From Pseudarthrobacter oxydans (GTDB taxonomy: Bacteria > Actinomycetota > Actinomycetes > Actinomycetales > Micrococcaceae), in assembly GCF_030812335.1 (NCBI RefSeq), contig NZ_JAUSSN010000007.1, forward strand, positions 124,001-188,000: 64,000 nucleotides of DNA, given 5' to 3'. Of this stretch, positions 1-9,694 are shown piece after piece. Position 1 is the stretch's first letter. Each line of letters starts with the position of its first letter. The notes under the pieces were generated by a model. It had not been told where the DNA came from and did not search any database. It saw only the letters and a program-made list of their open reading frames with translations. Made by a program: the position numbers and the translations under genes.

Positions 1-83
1 GCAATCCAGACGTCGTCCTCGGCCACGAAGGTGACCAGATCGCCGTGCAGATGCGGGAAACGGAAGTAACTCGAAGAGGTCAT
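1..83 (-). CDS. Tricorn-type S41 family peptidase, N-terminal fragment (runs off the window)
   Basis: Only the first 27 codons are present; the rest lies beyond base 1. The ATG is at 83-81. The peptide begins MTSSSYFRFPHLHGD and continues LVTFVAEDDVWI. This matches the start of the first beta-propeller of tricorn protease homologues (an R-F-P-x-x-H-G-D motif followed by F-V-A-E-D-D-x-W). Tricorn-type proteins are large cytosolic proteases that degrade oligopeptides. The M20 dipeptidase at 3049-4392 is another peptide-degrading gene nearby, but no operon joins them. The family call rests on the N-terminal motif alone. Confidence 0.7.
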   Translation of the reverse strand, partial: MTSSSYFRFPHLHGDLVTFVAEDDVWI

Positions 84-157
84 CGTTAGATCATAGTCAA
101 GACGGGCCCTCCCGCCCGGGAGGTATCCCTGCCGAGCCGGGCATGGTGAGATGGATC

Positions 158-1060
158 ATGCGAATCATTATTGCCGGAGCCTCAGGGCTGATCGGAACCG
201 CCATTTCCAGCTCCCTGCGCAGCGCCGGGCACGACGTCGGCACGCTCGTCAGGCGGGCGCCCGCGGCGGCGTCCGAGTTCCAGTGGAACCCCGCGGAGGG
301 CAGCATCGACGAGACCGCGCTGAAGGGGGCCGACGCCGTCATCAACCTCTCCGGCGCCGGCATCGGCGACCGGCCCTGGACCCGGTCACGGATCAACGAA
401 CTCCGCAACTCCCGGCTCGGGCCGACGCGGACGCTGGCCGCGGCCATGGGGCGCCTGGACACTCCGCCGGCGGTCTTCCTGAGCCAGTCGGGCTCCAACT
501 ACTACGGCAACGCCGGACAGGCGTTGCTCCGCGAGAACGCCCCCGCCGGCGACGGTGTGCTGGCCCGGATCTGCGCCGATTGGGAAGCCGCCGCGCACGA
601 GGCTCCGGCCGGTGTCCGGGTGGTCACTCCGCGCACCGGCGTCGTGCTGAGCCGTTCGGGTGGCGCCCTGGGACGGCTCATGCCGCTGCTGCGCCTGGGC
701 GTGGGCGGTCCCCTGGGCAACGGCCGGCAGTACTGGCCTTGGGTCACGCTCCCGGATGTGGCCGGTGCCTTTGGTTTTCTGCTCAACAGCCGGCTGTCCG
801 GGCCCGTGAACCTCTGCGCACCGGAGGTCGCTGACGTGAACTCGCTGATCGCGGCGCTGGCCGCGGCCCTGCACCGGCCGGCGGTGTTCCGCGTTCCCGC
901 CCCGGTGCTGCGGCTGGTGATGGGCAAGCTTGCCGAGGAGCTGCTGCTTTCCAGCCAGCGGATGGAACCGGCTGTCCTGAGCGAGGCAGGCTTCGAATGG
1001 CAGCACCCCTCGCTCGCCGAGGCCGCCGCCTGGGTGGCGGAACGCGGCCCGAAGTCCTGA
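158..1060 (+). CDS. TIGR01777 family NAD(P)-binding epimerase-like protein
   Basis: About 300 residues, starting MRIIIAGASGLIGTAI, a Rossmann dinucleotide-binding fold with a G-A-S-G-L-I-G loop. The N-terminal half is an atypical short-chain dehydrogenase/epimerase. The C-terminal part (LRLVMGKLAEELLLSSQRM, then a region ending in AAWV) matches the DUF1731-type tail of the TIGR01777/YfcH family. Members lack an established substrate. I chose the ATG at 158 because the Rossmann strand begins there; an in-frame ATG at 143 would add five residues with no clear ribosome site. It converges on the kinase gene with a hairpin between them. Confidence 0.85.
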   Translation: MRIIIAGASGLIGTAISSSLRSAGHDVGTLVRRAPAAASEFQWNPAEGSIDETALKGADAVINLSGAGIGDRPWTRSRINELRNSRLGPTRTLAAAMGRLDTPPAVFLSQSGSNYYGNAGQALLRENAPAGDGVLARICADWEAAAHEAPAGVRVVTPRTGVVLSRSGGALGRLMPLLRLGVGGPLGNGRQYWPWVTLPDVAGAFGFLLNSRLSGPVNLCAPEVADVNSLIAALAAALHRPAVFRVPAPVLRLVMGKLAEELLLSSQRMEPAVLSEAGFEWQHPSLAEAAAWVAERGPKS

Positions 1061-1061
1061 A

Positions 1062-1080
1062 CCCCGGCCCGCGGCCGGGG
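1062..1080. terminator. GC-rich hairpin between convergent genes
   Basis: An 8-bp perfect stem (1062-1069 with 1073-1080) and a 3-base loop lie directly after the epimerase stop and before the end of the convergent kinase gene. No T-run follows, so intrinsic termination is only plausible. Confidence 0.45.
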
Positions 1081-1105
1081 CCTCCCTGACCATCTCGGTG
1101 GGGGC

Positions 1106-2940
1106 TCAGGCTGCGGGAAGGATGTCCTGAATCCGCCAGCGTCCCTCGACCGTCGCCAGGACGAGCCGTAGCTGCTGTTCCGGTGCGGCCGCCGCGTCCG
1201 CCAGCGCCGCCCCGGTCGCGTCGCGTTCCTGGTAGGCGGAGGTGCCCGCCGTGACGACCACGACGGCAAGGGATGGGCCGCTGTCCCCCGGCGGGGCCGC
1301 ATCATGTGCCACCTGGGTCACGATGGTCGTGAATCCCGCGAGCACCCGGCCGGAATCCTTGAGCCTGGCGCTGATCCGCCCGTCCTCCACTGCCGCCGCC
1401 GACGCCGGCACGTTGACCTGCTCCAGCAGGCCGAAATCCCCCGAGCTGAACGCCAGGGAGCGAAGCCGGGCCAGTCCGCGGACGGCTTCGCCGGGGTCCG
1501 GCGATGCGAGCTGTGCCTGCAGATCGGGCGCCAGGGCCGCCGCAGCCGCACCGGCACCAGCACCAGCGTCAGGGGCGGGCGCCGGGCGGACCGCGCCAGG
1601 GTCGGACGCCGCGGCGGACTCGGTAGCGGACCCGGCGTCGTTGACGGCAAAGCCGGGGAACGCCGCCGGCAGACTGGCCCCGGCAACCCCCACGCGGCGG
1701 CAAGGACACCCATGAGCGCCAGGCCGACGGCCACCGCCCGGATACCGCGTCCGCCCGGCCGTGCCGGACTCGCGGCGGGAGGCAGGGCCGAGCCGGGCCG
1801 GGCGGACCCGGGCCGGAAGGGGCGCCTGCCGGTGATGCCCCGGCGGGCCGAGCGGCGCGCGCCATAGCCGCCGGCCCCGCGCCCGGCGCCCGCACGGATT
1901 GACGAGGGAACCCCGGAAGCAGATGCCGCGGCGGCTGGCAGCGGGGCGTCCGCGCGTGGCCTGCGGAAACGGCCCGGCAGGGTCCGGAGTTGTTCGACCC
2001 GACGCGCCCGTGCCGTACCGGGCAGGGTGCGCCGGGTCAGCAGCTGCGGAATGACCGTGGGGTGGACGGACACCGAGAGGTCCACCGGCGCGGCCACGGC
2101 GCTGCGGTGAACGGCGGAGGCCAGTTCGGTGGCCGTGGGCCGGAGCCTGCGGTCCTCCTGGAGTCCGGATTCCAGCGCCGCGGCCAGCGCAGCCGGAACC
2201 CCGGGTACCAGCAGCGGCAGCGGCGGCCGCTGCGCGCCCGGTTCAGGGGCGCGGCCGGTCAGGCAGTACCACCCAAGGGCCGCTAACGAATACACATCGC
2301 GCTCCGGTTGCAGCCCGGCCCGGACGGCGTCCACGGGCGCCGGGTCGCGGAAGCCCTCGGTTCCGGCGTCGGGCACCGCGGCGGCGTCAGCCACCATGCG
2401 GGCCACGCCCAGATCGGCCAGCAGCGGTTTGCCGTGGGCGGTGAACAGCACATTGCCGGGAGCGACATCGCCGTGGGTAAAGCCGTGACCGTGCAGGTAG
2501 GCGAGGGCCTGGGCGATCGGAGTCAGGACGGTCACGGTCTCCCCCGGCCCCAGGCTTCCCCGGCCGGCCATGAGTTGCCCCAGCGAGCCGCCCGCGGCGT
2601 AATCCATGATCAGCCCGAGGCTCCCGGCACACGGCCCGTCCAGCCGGACGACGTCGTATGCCTTGACCAGGTGCTCGTGGTCGAGGACGGAGAGTATCCC
2701 GATCTCGCGCCGGACAGCGTTCTCGGCATCCTCGGCACCGACGTGCGGGTGCTGGGAGGAGGGCTGTTCCGGCAGTACAAAACTCTTGAGAGCGAAGTCG
2801 CGCCGACTGAGTTCCTCGGTCACGAGCCAGACTTCGGCGGAGCTGCCCCGTCCGAGTTCGCGGCCGACGATGTAGCCCCGAAGCTCGGGGGTGCCCGCTT
2901 CCGCGGAGCCGCTGCCATGACCGAAGTTTTCCATGTACAA
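1106..2940 (-). CDS. Membrane Ser/Thr protein kinase, interrupted by a frameshift near 1687-1691
   Basis: Residues 20-270 form a Hanks-type kinase domain: glycine-rich loop GRELGRGSSAEVW, an FALKSF lysine, a catalytic loop HGDVAPGNV (HGD replaces HRD, Asp and Asn kept), and DLG in place of DFG. A basic/Pro-rich linker leads to one membrane segment at about residues 400-416. The frame then breaks in a run of five G on the coding strand (CCCCC at 1687-1691). Past it, the opened frame is Arg/Pro-rich nonsense, while the other frame (1106 to about 1693) gives a credible Ala-rich extracellular domain ending WRIQDILPAA. One extra G would restore a single protein of about 610 residues. The break may be a sequencing error, a true mutation or slippage. 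No PASTA repeats. Target unknown. Confidence 0.75.
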
Positions 2941-3048
2941 GGAATAACCGATTCCGCTCGCCGGCGCAGAAGTTATCCACAGCCTCCCGGGCCTGCGCTC
3001 CGAAAGCTCGACCAGGGCCAGCCCCGCGTGGGCCCGGGACCGGGCCCG

Positions 3049-4392
3049 TCAGGCGTGTCGCGCGTAACGCTGGAGGAAGAGGGCCAGGGTTACGGCCATG
3101 GCCCGGATCTCGTTCGGATCGACGCTTTCGTTCGGTGCGTGGATGAGGGCGAGCGGTTCCTCGACCCCCATCAGGATGATCTCCGCGTCCGGATAGGTGT
3201 CCGCAAAGACATTGCAGAGCGGGATCGATCCCCCTTGCCCCAGCGTTGTCATCGGGCTTCCGTAGGCCTCGAACATCGCGGCACTCATGGCTTCAAAGGC
3301 CGGCCCGCCGACCGCCGCCTGAAACGGGGACCCTATGGCCTCCAAGTCCACCGAGACGTGGACGCCCCAGGGTGCCGCTGCCCGGAGTTGGTCGGCTAGG
3401 GCGGTGTGCGCGTCGTCGGCGTCCATGCCTGGCGGGACACGCAGGTTCAGCCGGGCGGAGGTCCGCGGCACAATGGCCGCCGTTGAACCCGTCACCGGCG
3501 GGCAATCAATGCCGAGCACGGTGACGGCCGGCCGTGCCCAGAGCATGTCGGACACGCTGCCGTCCCCCAGCAACGTGACGCCCTCGAGCACTCCGGCATC
3601 GGAGCGGAATTGCTCGGGCGGATATGGTGCGCCGCTCCAGGTCTGGGTGTTGTCCAGGCCCATGATCGTGGTGTTGCCCTGCTTGTCGCGCAGGGTAGCG
3701 AGCATCGAGATCAGGGCCGCGAGCGCGTCCGGGGCTGCGCCGCCGAACATGCCGGAGTGGAGCTCGGATGCCATGGCCTCCACCGTCACCACGACGTTGA
3801 CCATCCCGCGGAGGGTCACCGTCGCCGCGGGACGTCCCACGGCGGCGTTGCCGGTGTCGCAGACGAGGATGGTGTCGGCCCGGAGCAGTTCGGGGTGGCT
3901 GGCCACAAAAGCCTCGAGCCCGCCGGTCCCCTGTTCCTCCGACCCTTCGACCACCAGCTTCAGGTTCACGGGCAGGTCGTTGCCGAGCGCCCGCAGCGCG
4001 AGCAGGTGAGCGATGATGTTGCCCTTGCAGTCGGCGGCGCCCCGTCCGTACCAGCGGCCACCCACCTCGGTGAGTGCGAAGGGCGGGGTGCGCCACGCGG
4101 AATCATCGAGTGGTGGCTGCACGTCGTAGTGCGCGTAGAGGAGCACCGTCGGCGCGTCCGGACCGGGTCCCGGTCTCGAGCCGACCACCGCGTCGGACCC
4201 GTCCGGCGTCCGCTCGAGGCGGGCATCCGAGAAACCGAGCCCGGCGAATTTGTCGAGCACCCACTGGGCGGCCCTGGCACACTCCTCCGGGGGAAACTGC
4301 CGGGGGTCGGCCACCGAGCGGATGGCCACGAACTCGGCAAGTTCGTCCCGCGCCGGCCGCATCAGCTCGCTGATGCGAGAGCGCAGGTCCAT
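3049..4392 (-). CDS. M20 family dipeptidase (zinc peptidase)
   Basis: A 447-residue cytosolic metallopeptidase of the M20/CNDP-like dipeptidase group. Metal and catalytic motifs are all present: YAHYDVQPP (His and Asp), GRGAADCKG (bridging Asp), EGSEEQGTGG (catalytic and metal Glu), CDTGNA and ELHSGMFGG for the lid domain, and a C-terminal LGQGGSIPL. It hydrolyses dipeptides or related amides with two metal ions. It ends close to the kinase start and begins 3 bases before the end of the downstream small membrane protein, so it could share transcription with the permease genes at 4396-7765. Exact substrate cannot be told. Confidence 0.9.
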   Translation of the reverse strand: MDLRSRISELMRPARDELAEFVAIRSVADPRQFPPEECARAAQWVLDKFAGLGFSDARLERTPDGSDAVVGSRPGPGPDAPTVLLYAHYDVQPPLDDSAWRTPPFALTEVGGRWYGRGAADCKGNIIAHLLALRALGNDLPVNLKLVVEGSEEQGTGGLEAFVASHPELLRADTILVCDTGNAAVGRPAATVTLRGMVNVVVTVEAMASELHSGMFGGAAPDALAALISMLATLRDKQGNTTIMGLDNTQTWSGAPYPPEQFRSDAGVLEGVTLLGDGSVSDMLWARPAVTVLGIDCPPVTGSTAAIVPRTSARLNLRVPPGMDADDAHTALADQLRAAAPWGVHVSVDLEAIGSPFQAAVGGPAFEAMSAAMFEAYGSPMTTLGQGGSIPLCNVFADTYPDAEIILMGVEEPLALIHAPNESVDPNEIRAMAVTLALFLQRYARHA

Positions 4393-4395
4393 AGC

Positions 4396-4842
4396 TCACG
4401 CACCGCCCGAACGGTAGGTCTGGAGCTCGTCAACGAACTTCTGGAATTCGTCTAGCTCCTCCGGGCAATAAATCTGGATGATCCGGAGCTCGCCCTGGAA
4501 TAACCGGCTGTCCGTGATCACCGGCCTGCTTCCTGGCCCGCTGGCACCGTTCGCCAGCTGACTGAAGAGAATGGCCCGGCTCAGTGCCTCATTCGGGTTC
4601 GCGCAGACCGCACCGCCGTCCTCGCCCAGAACCCGGGCGATCTGCTCGCGCGAGGGTGCCGTTCCCCCGGCCTCATTGATCGATGCGATCAGCTGATCGG
4701 CTTTCTCCAGGGCTTGCTGGGTGTCCCTTGCCGATTTAAACATCAGCACGCCGATGACGGTGAACACCACGAGCAGGACCATGGACACGATATACAGGAC
4801 CGAGCGCCCCCGCTTGGTTGAGGACTCCAAATGCGTGCTCAT
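4396..4842 (-). CDS. Small single-pass membrane protein coupled to an APC permease
   Basis: A 148-residue protein starting MSTHLESSTKRGRS. One N-terminal membrane segment spans about residues 15-35 (LYIVSMVLLVVFTVIGVLMF), followed by a soluble, probably extracytoplasmic domain with two cysteines (near residues 80 and 126). The ATG at 4842 overlaps the permease TGA stop as ATGA, so translation is likely coupled. I chose this start over a much longer reading frame because the extension is an out-of-frame shadow of the permease. No family is recognised. The coupling suggests an accessory or regulatory subunit of the transporter, by inference only. Confidence 0.8.
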   Translation of the reverse strand: MSTHLESSTKRGRSVLYIVSMVLLVVFTVIGVLMFKSARDTQQALEKADQLIASINEAGGTAPSREQIARVLGEDGGAVCANPNEALSRAILFSQLANGASGPGSRPVITDSRLFQGELRIIQIYCPEELDEFQKFVDELQTYRSGGA

Positions 4843-6299
4843 GACTCTTTCACCTCCGTCTGCGCCTCCTGCTCGGGAAGCTTCCAGGAGGGCTTGCGCA
4901 TCTTGTAGAAGAGGAACGGAACAAGCAGGCCAAGCCCCAGTGCGCCGGCACCGACGATCAGGACGTAGACGGCGGGGTTGCCACCACCGAACTGCGAGGG
5001 AGGGATGAAACCGACGAGCAGGGCGGCCAGGGAGGCCGAGAATCCGACGCCGGCCAGCCCGACCAGCATCGGCGCCCGGTAGCCGCGCGGGTGGTCCGGG
5101 TCGTTGCGGCGCAGCCGGATCGCGGCCACGAACATTAGCAGGTACATGATCAGGTAGACCTGCGTGGTGATGACCGAGAAGATCCAGTACGCACTGGAGA
5201 CGTCCGGGATGAGCGCATAGCCGAGCGCGATGACGGTGGTGATGAGCCCCTGCACGACCAGGAGGTTCTGCTGTATGCCGTTCTTGTTCAGCTTCTGCAG
5301 GAACGGGGGCAGGTAGCCCTCCTCGCGGGAGATCAAGAGTAGGCCCTTTGACGGACCGGCCAGCCAAGTAAGCATCCCGCCGAGGGATGCGGCAACCAGC
5401 ATGATTCCGAGGACCGGTGTCAGCACTTGCAGGTTGAATGATGCCAGGACCGCGTCGAAAGCCTGCATGACACCCGCGGTGAGGGACAGTTCCTCGGCCG
5501 GGACGATCCAGCTGATTGCCAGTGCCGGCAGGATGAAGATGAGCAAAACGAGGCCCATCGCCAAGAACATCGCCTTGGGGAACTCCTTGGCCGGGTCCTT
5601 CAACGAGGACACGTGCACCGCGTTCATCTCCATGCCGCTATAGGAGAGGAAGTTGTTCACGATCAGCACCAGGCTGGCCAGCCCGGCCCACTGCGGGAAG
5701 AAGTTCGCCGCGGTCATCGGGGCGGCCGATTCATTGCCCTGCCCGAGGAACATGATGCCCAGGACGACGAGCAATGTGCCCGGGATCAGGGTTCCGATGA
5801 TCAGGCCACCGCTGGCCAGACCCGCGACGCCCTTCGTGCCCCGGGACGAGACGTACACGCCCGCCCAGTAGAACACTACGATCACCAACGCTGTCCACAC
5901 GCCGTTGCTGGCCAGCGCCGGGTTGAAGACATAAGCGAGGGTGCTCGCGACGAACCCCAGCAGGGTCGGATAGTAGAAGATCGTCATGGCGAACTGGCAC
6001 CACACCGCCAAAAAACCCATCGGCTTGGAAATACCTGTCGCGACCCATTTGTAGATACCGCCCTTCCACCCGGACGCCAATTCAGCAGCGACTAGCGAGG
6101 TGGGCAGCAGAAAGACGATCGCCGGAACCAGGTAGAGGAAAACGGAAGCCAGGCCGTAGACGGCCATGGTCGGTGCCGCTCGCAGGCTGGCCACCGAACT
6201 GGTGGTCATCAGCGCCAGTGCAATCCAGGAGATCCAAACAGTCGTGGGCACCTTCGGGCGGGCCAGTGCCTGATCAGCGCTGCTCACAGCAACCACCAT
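4839..6299 (-). CDS. APC superfamily amino-acid permease (glutamate/GABA antiporter-like)
   Basis: About 486 residues with some 12 hydrophobic segments. The first helix carries TTVWISWIALALMTTSSVASL; the segment ELASGWKGGIYKW (residues about 80-92) is typical of the GadC/YjeM-type branch of the APC superfamily. It acts in the cytoplasmic membrane; the substrate is probably an amino acid, not defined here. Start uncertain: ATG at 6299 sits directly after AGG, a GTG at 6287 has GGTGG at good spacing, and a GTG at 6347 has no ribosome site. The stop overlaps the next gene by 4 bases. A second APC permease lies upstream on the same strand. Confidence 0.85.
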   Translation of the reverse strand: MVVAVSSADQALARPKVPTTVWISWIALALMTTSSVASLRAAPTMAVYGLASVFLYLVPAIVFLLPTSLVAAELASGWKGGIYKWVATGISKPMGFLAVWCQFAMTIFYYPTLLGFVASTLAYVFNPALASNGVWTALVIVVFYWAGVYVSSRGTKGVAGLASGGLIIGTLIPGTLLVVLGIMFLGQGNESAAPMTAANFFPQWAGLASLVLIVNNFLSYSGMEMNAVHVSSLKDPAKEFPKAMFLAMGLVLLIFILPALAISWIVPAEELSLTAGVMQAFDAVLASFNLQVLTPVLGIMLVAASLGGMLTWLAGPSKGLLLISREEGYLPPFLQKLNKNGIQQNLLVVQGLITTVIALGYALIPDVSSAYWIFSVITTQVYLIMYLLMFVAAIRLRRNDPDHPRGYRAPMLVGLAGVGFSASLAALLVGFIPPSQFGGGNPAVYVLIVGAGALGLGLLVPFLFYKMRKPSWKLPEQEAQTEVKES

Positions 6300-6463
6300 C
6301 CTGGTATGCCCGGCAGGGTCTGCGAAATGGGCCGGACGGCGCGACACCGTCTGGGGCGAAGCGAAAATTTGTACATTCCACTGCCCTCTATCACATAGTG
6401 TGCTGGATGCCTACAGCATGGACCTTGGAATTCGCTTGGAATAGTCTCTATTTCCTCTTTACT

Positions 6464-7765
6464 TCATGCCCCCGCGGTGCTATTCCCGGCCAAACGCGTG
6501 CGCTTCCACAGCAGATCGATGATCAGGGCAAGGGCAAGGATCACCACCAGCGCCGTGGCGGTGGCGGGCTCGTTGACGAGTGTGGTTGTGCAAAACACAA
6601 GGAACGTTCCCAAAGTCGCGATCAGGGCTGTGATGAGCATGAAGAGCTTGGCGCCTGTTTCCCGGTACACCTTAAAGTGCGCCAGGGTCACCGCGGAGAA
6701 TACGAGCAGGGCTACCGCGCTTCCCAGCGACGCGATGCTGTTCAGGTTGAATACCAGCACCATGACAGCCGCGAGGCCGGCCATCACCAGCAGTCCGACG
6801 GGCACCCGCCGATGACCCACGGACCGGCCGAACACCGGCGGAAACTGCCCGACCGAGGCGAGGTGTTGGGTCATTCCCACGGAAGGGTAGAGGCTGGCAT
6901 TCACGGCTCCGGCGGTGGAGAGCAGCGCCGTGATCACCATCAGCACGTAGCCGAACTGGCCAAGGGTGGGCTTGGCAGCCTCGGCCAGCGCTGTCGCGCC
7001 GTATTCGACGACCTGGTCGGAAGTCAGTGTCCCGAACACGCCCAGGGATACCGCGACGTAGACCGTGGTGGCGATCGCCAGGGCCAGATACATGGAGCGC
7101 GGCAGCTGCCGGGACGCATCCGGCAGGTCCTTGGCGGTGAAGGTGATGACGCCGAATCCGAGGAAGGCGAAGAAGGTCAAGGCCACGCTCGCGACGATCT
7201 CGCGGATGCCGGGGTAGCCGGATGGGTCGAGAAGCGAGGGGTCCCAGTTGACGATTGTGACGATCGCGAAGACGGACAGGATGGCCAGCACAATCTTCAC
7301 GATGAGTGACTGGACTCTAGCGACCGCCTTGGAGCCGACCGCGTTCAGGAACGTCATGACCAGGATGAGTGCGACCGCGAACACCTTGGCCCAGCCAGGA
7401 TCACGGTCCGTCAGGACCGCGCTGGCATAACCACCGAAGGACGACGCCACCATTGCCCCAACGATCGCGCCGGTCACATAGAACAGCCACGACACGATCC
7501 CGGTGATATGACCCTCACCGAACCCGCGGGCGAGGTAGGCGAGCATGCCCCCGGCCGAGGGGTAGGCGGCGCCGAGCTTTGCGAACGAGTAGCCCTGAAG
7601 GCCGGCGATGGCACCGGCGACCAGAAAAGAGACCCACACCGCCGAGCCTGCGACGGCGCCCGCCGCTCCCAGCAGCGCGAAGATGCCAGCGCCCACCATC
7701 GACCCCACTCCGATGAACGCCGCCTGAATGACGGTCATCTGCTTTTTCGGAATGGTGCTCGACAT
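6464..7765 (-). CDS. APC family amino-acid permease
   Basis: About 433 residues, 12 predicted membrane segments. The first helix has the classic APC signature GVGSMVGAGIFALLG, and helix 2 carries PSAGGMLAYLARGFGEG. It transports amino acids or related amines across the cytoplasmic membrane by proton symport or exchange; substrate not deducible. The ATG at 7765 follows GGAAGGG at 5 bases, so I prefer it to the longer frame that opens at 7891. A gap of about 160 bases separates it from the second permease; both may be one transcript with the small membrane protein and dipeptidase. Confidence 0.87.
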   Translation of the reverse strand: MSSTIPKKQMTVIQAAFIGVGSMVGAGIFALLGAAGAVAGSAVWVSFLVAGAIAGLQGYSFAKLGAAYPSAGGMLAYLARGFGEGHITGIVSWLFYVTGAIVGAMVASSFGGYASAVLTDRDPGWAKVFAVALILVMTFLNAVGSKAVARVQSLIVKIVLAILSVFAIVTIVNWDPSLLDPSGYPGIREIVASVALTFFAFLGFGVITFTAKDLPDASRQLPRSMYLALAIATTVYVAVSLGVFGTLTSDQVVEYGATALAEAAKPTLGQFGYVLMVITALLSTAGAVNASLYPSVGMTQHLASVGQFPPVFGRSVGHRRVPVGLLVMAGLAAVMVLVFNLNSIASLGSAVALLVFSAVTLAHFKVYRETGAKLFMLITALIATLGTFLVFCTTTLVNEPATATALVVILALALIIDLLWKRTRLAGNSTAGA

Positions 7766-7932
7766 GGCGTCCCTTCCTGCGGCCGGGCGCTTGCAGGCAA
7801 CGGCCTCGCCGGGACTGTACCACCGCCTCCCATTCGGTGGAACCCCTCCACAGGGTGGATTCTTGACGGGTCGGGATGAGAGGTTGAGCACACAATCGGG
7901 ACGGATGCTGGACGGGGTCTAAGCTGGATGCC

Positions 7933-8601
7933 ATGACTCTTGAGTTCTCCCAGCTGGGTCTCGACCCGGAATTCGTCGATTACACGCGCGGCTGGGACAT
8001 CCAGCGCGAACTCCATGGGAAGGTCCTCGCCGGTACCGCCCCCAGCACGGTCCTGCTGCTGGAGCACGCCGCTGTCTACACGGCCGGCAAACGCACCGAA
8101 GACCACGAACGCCCCTTTGACGGCACCCCCGTGGTCCCGGTGGACCGCGGCGGCAAACTCACCTGGCACGGCCCGGGACAGCTCGTGGGCTATCCCGTCA
8201 TCAAGCTCGCGAACCCCGCCGGGATTCGCGACTACGTGGAGCGGCTGGAAGCCGTCATCATCGCCGTCCTGGCCGACTACGGCATCGAGGCGGTCCGGAT
8301 CAAGGGCCGTGCCGGCGTCTGGATCGAGCAGGACGAGAAGGGCCCCGCACGCAAGATTGCCGCGATCGGCATCCGCGTCCACGAGGGCGTCACCATGCAC
8401 GGCTTCGCCATCAACTGCAACAACGACCTGGCACCGTACGCCCAGATCATCGCCTGCGGCATCACCGACGCCGGCGTCACCACCATCTCGCAGGAGACGG
8501 GCCGGGACGTCACCCCCGCCGACCTCGTGTCGCGGATCATCGAAGAACTGCGCAACAATGAAGAAGCGCTAGTTGCAACCCATGAAGGAGCTCTACTGTG
8601 A
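7933..8601 (+). CDS. lipB: Lipoyl(octanoyl) transferase LipB
   Basis: A 222-residue enzyme that moves the octanoyl group from acyl carrier protein to the lipoyl domains of 2-oxoacid dehydrogenases and the glycine cleavage H protein. Motifs seen: [11 protein letters not shown], the substrate loop [14 protein letters not shown], the catalytic Lys in KIAAIGIRV and the nucleophilic Cys in IIACGI. Its end overlaps lipA by 4 bases (GTGA), so the two steps of lipoate synthesis are coupled. Gene order lipB-lipA-DUF4191-RDD-glnA is the same as in Mycobacterium tuberculosis. Confidence 0.97.
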   Translation: MTLEFSQLGLDPEFVDYTRGWDIQRELHGKVLAGTAPSTVLLLEHAAVYTAGKRTEDHERPFDGTPVVPVDRGGKLTWHGPGQLVGYPVIKLANPAGIRDYVERLEAVIIAVLADYGIEAVRIKGRAGVWIEQDEKGPARKIAAIGIRVHEGVTMHGFAINCNNDLAPYAQIIACGITDAGVTTISQETGRDVTPADLVSRIIEELRNNEEALVATHEGALL

Positions 8602-9605
8602 CCCTGGCACCAGAAGGCCGGAAAATGCTGCGAATCGAGCAGCGCAATGCGGCCACCCCGGTGGAACGCAAGCCGGAATGGATCAAGGCCAAGGTCCAGA
8701 TGGGTCCCGAGTACGTGCAGCTCAAGAACCTCGTCAAAAAAGAGGGCCTCCACACCGTGTGTGAAGAGGCCGGCTGCCCCAACATTTTCGAATGCTGGGA
8801 AGACAAGGAAGCGACCTTCCTGATCGGCGGCTCCGAATGCACCCGGCGCTGCGATTTCTGCCAGATCGACACCGGCAAGCCCTCCCCCGTGGACGTTTTC
8901 GAACCCACGAAGGTGGCCCGCTCGGTCCTGGCGATGCAGCTCCGCTACGCCACGGTCACGGGTGTGGCCCGCGACGACCTCGCTGACGAGGGCGTCTGGC
9001 TCTACGCCGAAACGGTCCGCAAGATCCACGAACTCAACCCGGGCACCGGCGTCGAGCTCCTGATTCCCGACTTCTCCGGCAAGCCAGAGCACATCGAAGC
9101 GATCTGCGACTCCAAGCCCGAGGTGTTCGCGCACAACGTCGAGACCGTCCCGCGGATTTTCAAGCGCATCCGTCCGGCCTTCCGCTACGAGCGGTCGCTG
9201 GATGTCATCACGCAGGGCCGCAACCTCGGCATGGTGACCAAGTCCAACCTGATCCTGGGCATGGGCGAGACCCGCGAGGAAATCTCCGAGGCGCTCCGGG
9301 ACCTGCACGACGCCGGCTGCGACCTGATCACCATCACCCAGTACCTGCGCCCGAGCGAGCGGCACCTGCCGGTTGACCGCTGGGTCAAGCCGCAGGAGTT
9401 CGTGGACCTGCAGCAGGAAGCCGACGAGATCGGTTTCCTCGGCGTCATGAGCGGTCCGCTGGTGCGTTCCTCCTACCGCGCCGGCCGGCTCTGGGCCACC
9501 GCGATGCGCAAGAAGGGGCTGGAAATCCCGGCCCAGCTGGCCCACATCGAAAGCTCGGGCAGCACCCGCCAGGAAGCCAGCTCGCTGCTCGCGGCGCGCG
9601 CCTGA
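8598..9605 (+). CDS. lipA: Lipoyl synthase LipA (radical SAM)
   Basis: A 335-residue radical-SAM enzyme that inserts two sulfurs into protein-bound octanoyl groups. The auxiliary cluster cysteines lie in [13 protein letters not shown], the radical-SAM cluster in CTRRCDFCQ, and the C-terminal RSSYRAG serine motif is present. The GTG start at 8598 overlaps the lipB stop. A stable hairpin follows at 9628-9666. Length and motifs are full and normal. Confidence 0.98.
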   Translation: MTLAPEGRKMLRIEQRNAATPVERKPEWIKAKVQMGPEYVQLKNLVKKEGLHTVCEEAGCPNIFECWEDKEATFLIGGSECTRRCDFCQIDTGKPSPVDVFEPTKVARSVLAMQLRYATVTGVARDDLADEGVWLYAETVRKIHELNPGTGVELLIPDFSGKPEHIEAICDSKPEVFAHNVETVPRIFKRIRPAFRYERSLDVITQGRNLGMVTKSNLILGMGETREEISEALRDLHDAGCDLITITQYLRPSERHLPVDRWVKPQEFVDLQQEADEIGFLGVMSGPLVRSSYRAGRLWATAMRKKGLEIPAQLAHIESSGSTRQEASSLLAARA

Positions 9606-9627
9606 ATCCAGTTGTAATGATTGCGGC

Positions 9628-9666
9628 GAAAGGCCGGCACCGGAGGAATCCGGCGTCCGGCCTTTC
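9628..9666 (+). terminator. Terminator-like nested hairpin after lipA
   Basis: A 10-bp outer stem (9628-9637 with 9657-9666, ending in CTTTC) encloses a second 5-bp stem (9640-9644 with 9649-9653). It lies 22 bases after the lipA stop and before the DUF4191 promoter. Confidence 0.65.
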
Positions 9667-9679
9667 ACCGTCCATCACG

Positions 9680-9685
9680 TAGAAT
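9680..9685 (+). promoter_or_regulatory. Candidate -10 element TAGAAT for the DUF4191 gene
   Basis: TAGAAT ends 9 bases before the ATG at 9695, so the mRNA leader would be only a few bases long. No convincing -35 is seen. Confidence 0.4.
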
Positions 9686-9694
9686 TAAGGCACT

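Noticed and set aside
4396..5367. 323-codon version of the small membrane protein
   Set aside because: The first 175 codons are an out-of-frame reading of the permease; ATG at 4842 overlapping its stop is the natural start.
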